NCBI GenBank assembly: GCA_041594355.1
Contig: JBFHMM010000011.1
Coordinates: 1-32,848, forward strand
DNA from: JAIUZI01 sp041594355
GTDB lineage: Bacteria > Pseudomonadota > Alphaproteobacteria > Rhodobacterales > Rhodobacteraceae
Reading direction: 5' to 3'
Length of the DNA stretch: 32,848 nt
The notes under the pieces were generated by a model, which worked only from the letters and a program-made list of their open reading frames with translations, searched no databases and had not been told where the DNA came from. Each line of letters opens with the position of its first letter. Position 1 is the stretch's first letter. Shown here piece after piece: positions 31,323-32,848 of this stretch. A program made the position numbers and the translations under genes.

Positions 31323-32419
31323 AACATCTGCGTGTCCTTTTGTTTTTCCTGCTGTGTCCTGTAGTGGCGCAATCAGGTGTCGTCCGACTGAAGGATCTTG
31401 TCGAGTTTGACGGAGTTCGTGGCAATGACCTGGTTGGTTACGGGCTGGTAGTGGGCCTGAACGGAACCGGCGATGGGCTGCGAAATGCCCCGTTCACCGA
31501 GGATATAATGTCCAACATCCTCGAACGATTGGGTGTAAATGTCACCGGAGAACAATTTCGCCCCAAGAATGTTGCCGCTGTTTTCGTAACCGCCAGCCTG
31601 CCGCCGTTTTCGCGCACAGGCAGTCAAATTGACGTCACCGTCTCTGCTATTGGAGATTCCAAAAGTCTGTTGGGCGGGACTTTGATCATGACGCCCTTGA
31701 ATGCGGCCGACGGTCAAATCTATGCCGTGGCTCAGGGAACCATTTTGGCTGGGGGAGCGGTCGCCGAAGGGCAGGCAGCTTCGGTCACTCAGGGAGTTCC
31801 AACGTCAGGCGTTATCCCGTCGGGCGCACGCGTTGAACGCGAGATCGCTTTCGAACTTTCGGAATTGAACACGGTCCGACTCGCCCTTAGAGAGCCGGAC
31901 TTCACGACTGCGGGGCGTATCGAGCAGGCAATTAACGCAACATTTGGTCGGCGGGTCGCTGCGATGCGCGACTCCGGTACAGTGGAAATTGATATTGAAG
32001 CCACCCGGATGGCATCGACGGCCCACGCGATTGGTTGGATCGAGAACATTATGGTAGAACCGGAACGCAAAGCGCGAGTGGTCGTCGATCAACGGTCGGG
32101 TACAATCGTGATGGGCAACGATGTGCGTCTGTCCAGGGTCGCGGTTTCTCAAGGCAATCTGACACTTAGGATCGAAGAGACACCGCTTGTCGTGCAGCCA
32201 AATCCTTTCGCGGATGGCGAAACTGTCGTTGTGCCGCGAACGGGGGCCGAAATCGAGGAGGAGGACGGCGTTTCTCTCGCCGAGGTTCCCGAAGGCACCT
32301 CACTATCCGAAGTCGTGGAAGGATTGAACGCCCTCGGAGTATCGCCACGCGACATGATTGACATATTGAAGAGCCTGAAGGCTGCGGGCGCTTTGCACGC
32401 TGAATTCGTTGTTCGGTAA
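31319..32419 (+). CDS. flgI: Flagellar P-ring protein FlgI
   Basis: FlgI assembles the periplasmic P-ring, a bushing around the rod. The protein is 366 aa. The Sec signal peptide is MKHLRVLLFFLLCPVVAQSG. It is followed by the highly conserved VRLKDLVEFDGVRGNDLVGY, GLVVGLNGTGDGL and AAVFVTASLPPFSRTGSQID, and by VSAIGDSKSLLGGTLIMTPL. The C-terminal VVEGLNALGVSPRDMIDILK, then SLKAAGALHAEFVVR, closes the protein normally. It is the last complete gene before IS sequence; flagellar genes that might normally follow are not visible. Confidence 0.95.
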   Translation: MKHLRVLLFFLLCPVVAQSGVVRLKDLVEFDGVRGNDLVGYGLVVGLNGTGDGLRNAPFTEDIMSNILERLGVNVTGEQFRPKNVAAVFVTASLPPFSRTGSQIDVTVSAIGDSKSLLGGTLIMTPLNAADGQIYAVAQGTILAGGAVAEGQAASVTQGVPTSGVIPSGARVEREIAFELSELNTVRLALREPDFTTAGRIEQAINATFGRRVAAMRDSGTVEIDIEATRMASTAHAIGWIENIMVEPERKARVVVDQRSGTIVMGNDVRLSRVAVSQGNLTLRIEETPLVVQPNPFADGETVVVPRTGAEIEEEDGVSLAEVPEGTSLSEVVEGLNALGVSPRDMIDILKSLKAAGALHAEFVVR

Positions 32420-32437
32420 TATGTCAAAAAGAACAGA

Positions 32438-32515
32438 CCGATCAACTGAGCTACTCCCCGATGTTTGGACAGTTTTCGGCGTGACTTAAGCTACTCTCTG
32501 CTCCTACTGATCGGG
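32438..32515. repeat. Short inverted and direct repeats downstream of flgI, probable IS debris
   Basis: CCGATCA (near 32438) and TGATCGG (near 32508) form an inverted pair. AGCTACTC occurs twice in direct orientation (32449-32456 and 32489-32496). The arrangement resembles an IS end fragment more than a terminator, since no strong hairpin with a U-tract is present. It lies between flgI and the IS3-type end at 32560. Confidence 0.35.
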
Positions 32516-32559
32516 TTTGGTTCCGTCTTTTCTCAGCCAGTACACCACGGCTGGGGGTT

Positions 32560-32848
32560 TGAACTGCCCCGGTTTCACCGGAGGCTGGTTGATTTAAGTT
32601 ACGCGGCCATGGTCTGAGTTTCCAGAGCCGCGTGGTAGTTTGCTTCGGCCTCTGCTGGTGGGATGTTTCCGATGGGTTCCAGCAGTCGGCGATGGTTGAA
32701 CCAGTCGACCCATTCGAGTGTGGCGTATTCCACGGCGTCGAAGCTGCGCCAAGGGCCGCGGCGGTGGATGACCTCGGCCTTGAACAGACCGTTGATCGTT
32801 TCGGCCAGGGCATTGTCATATGAGTCGCCGACGCTGCCCACCGAGGGC
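32560..32848 (-). mobile_element. IS3-family insertion sequence, right-hand part only
   Basis: TGAACTGCCCCGGTTTCACC, continuing GGAG, at 32560-32583 looks like the terminal inverted repeat of an IS3-family element: it begins with TG and lies about 16 bases outside the transposase stop. The element continues past the right edge, so its other end and target-site duplication cannot be seen. Confidence 0.65.
32599..32848 (-). CDS. IS3-family transposase OrfB, C-terminal part
   Basis: The last 82 or so codons of an OrfB/InsF-type DDE transposase are present. SVGDSYDNALAETINGLFKA contains the catalytic Glu (LAETINGL). It is followed by VIHRRGPWRSFDAVEYATLE, then WVDWFNHRRLLEPIGNIPPA, the standard IS3-group C-terminus. 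The visible part has no stop or frameshift, unlike the remnants at the left of the window, so this copy could be recent. The start lies beyond the right edge, and whether the element is complete cannot be told. Confidence 0.88.
   Translation of the reverse strand, partial: PSVGSVGDSYDNALAETINGLFKAEVIHRRGPWRSFDAVEYATLEWVDWFNHRRLLEPIGNIPPAEAEANYHAALETQTMAA

Noticed and set aside
32428..32460. tRNA-like string on the minus strand (GGGGAGTAGCTCAGTTG)
   Set aside because: It resembles a tRNA acceptor and D-arm start, but no anticodon stem, T-arm with GTTCRA or matching 3' acceptor end follows.
1..32848. CRISPR array, rRNA or prophage
   Set aside because: No regularly spaced repeats, no rRNA-like sequence and no phage structural or integrase genes were seen.

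Overview
The window looks like chromosomal DNA of a Roseobacter-type alphaproteobacterium (Rhodobacterales). This rests on family resemblance of the proteins, high GC, a CtrA-like motif ahead of flagellar genes, and a nap cluster combined with an lptCAB-hpf-ptsN block. No database search was run.

Layout. (1) 1-1002: the 3' two-thirds to three-quarters of fliI, whose start lies left of the window. (2) about 1010-2750: a graveyard of three abutting, degenerate IS3-family remnants carrying nonsense, frameshift and catalytic-site mutations. (3) 2761-13985: a surface-polysaccharide region. It holds a capsule-type ABC permease transcribed leftward into the IS graveyard, then a rightward series cysQ, kdsB, a GT2 glycosyltransferase, galU, galE, a GT4-like glycosyltransferase, a PF13704-type glycosyltransferase, a GT14-like protein with a long extra C-terminus, and a two-domain sulfotransferase. 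(4) 13990-18773, leftward: rnd, kdsD/kpsF, lptC, lptA, lptB, hpf, ptsN, covering KDO precursor supply, LPS transport, ribosome hibernation and the nitrogen PTS. It meets the polysaccharide region tail to tail over a perfect 24-bp palindrome. (5) 18885-26068, leftward: a periplasmic nitrate reductase cluster napF-D-A-G-H-B-C, followed by an unnamed 85-aa membrane protein and a DUF2478 protein. An FNR-type site lies about 80 bp ahead of napF. (6) 26528-32419, rightward: flagellar genes motB, flgE, flgK, flgL, flgI, with CtrA-like TTAG-N7-TTAA sites ahead of motB and flgE. (7) 32420-32848: short IS debris and the 3' end of an IS3-family transposase entering from the right edge.

How the genes fit together. 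CysQ (PAP phosphatase) and the sulfotransferase suggest that the surface glycan is sulfated. GalU and GalE supply UDP-glucose and UDP-galactose, and KdsD and KdsB supply and activate KDO. The capsule permease has no ATPase partner here; beyond its 3' end there is only IS debris and then fliI. Flagellar genes lie at both window edges with IS sequence beside each, which suggests IS-mediated rearrangement.

The best candidates for something undescribed are the two-domain sulfotransferase working with a GT14 protein of unknown C-terminal function, the small membrane protein in the nap operon, and the paired CtrA-like sites. Otherwise the content is recognisable housekeeping and accessory material.
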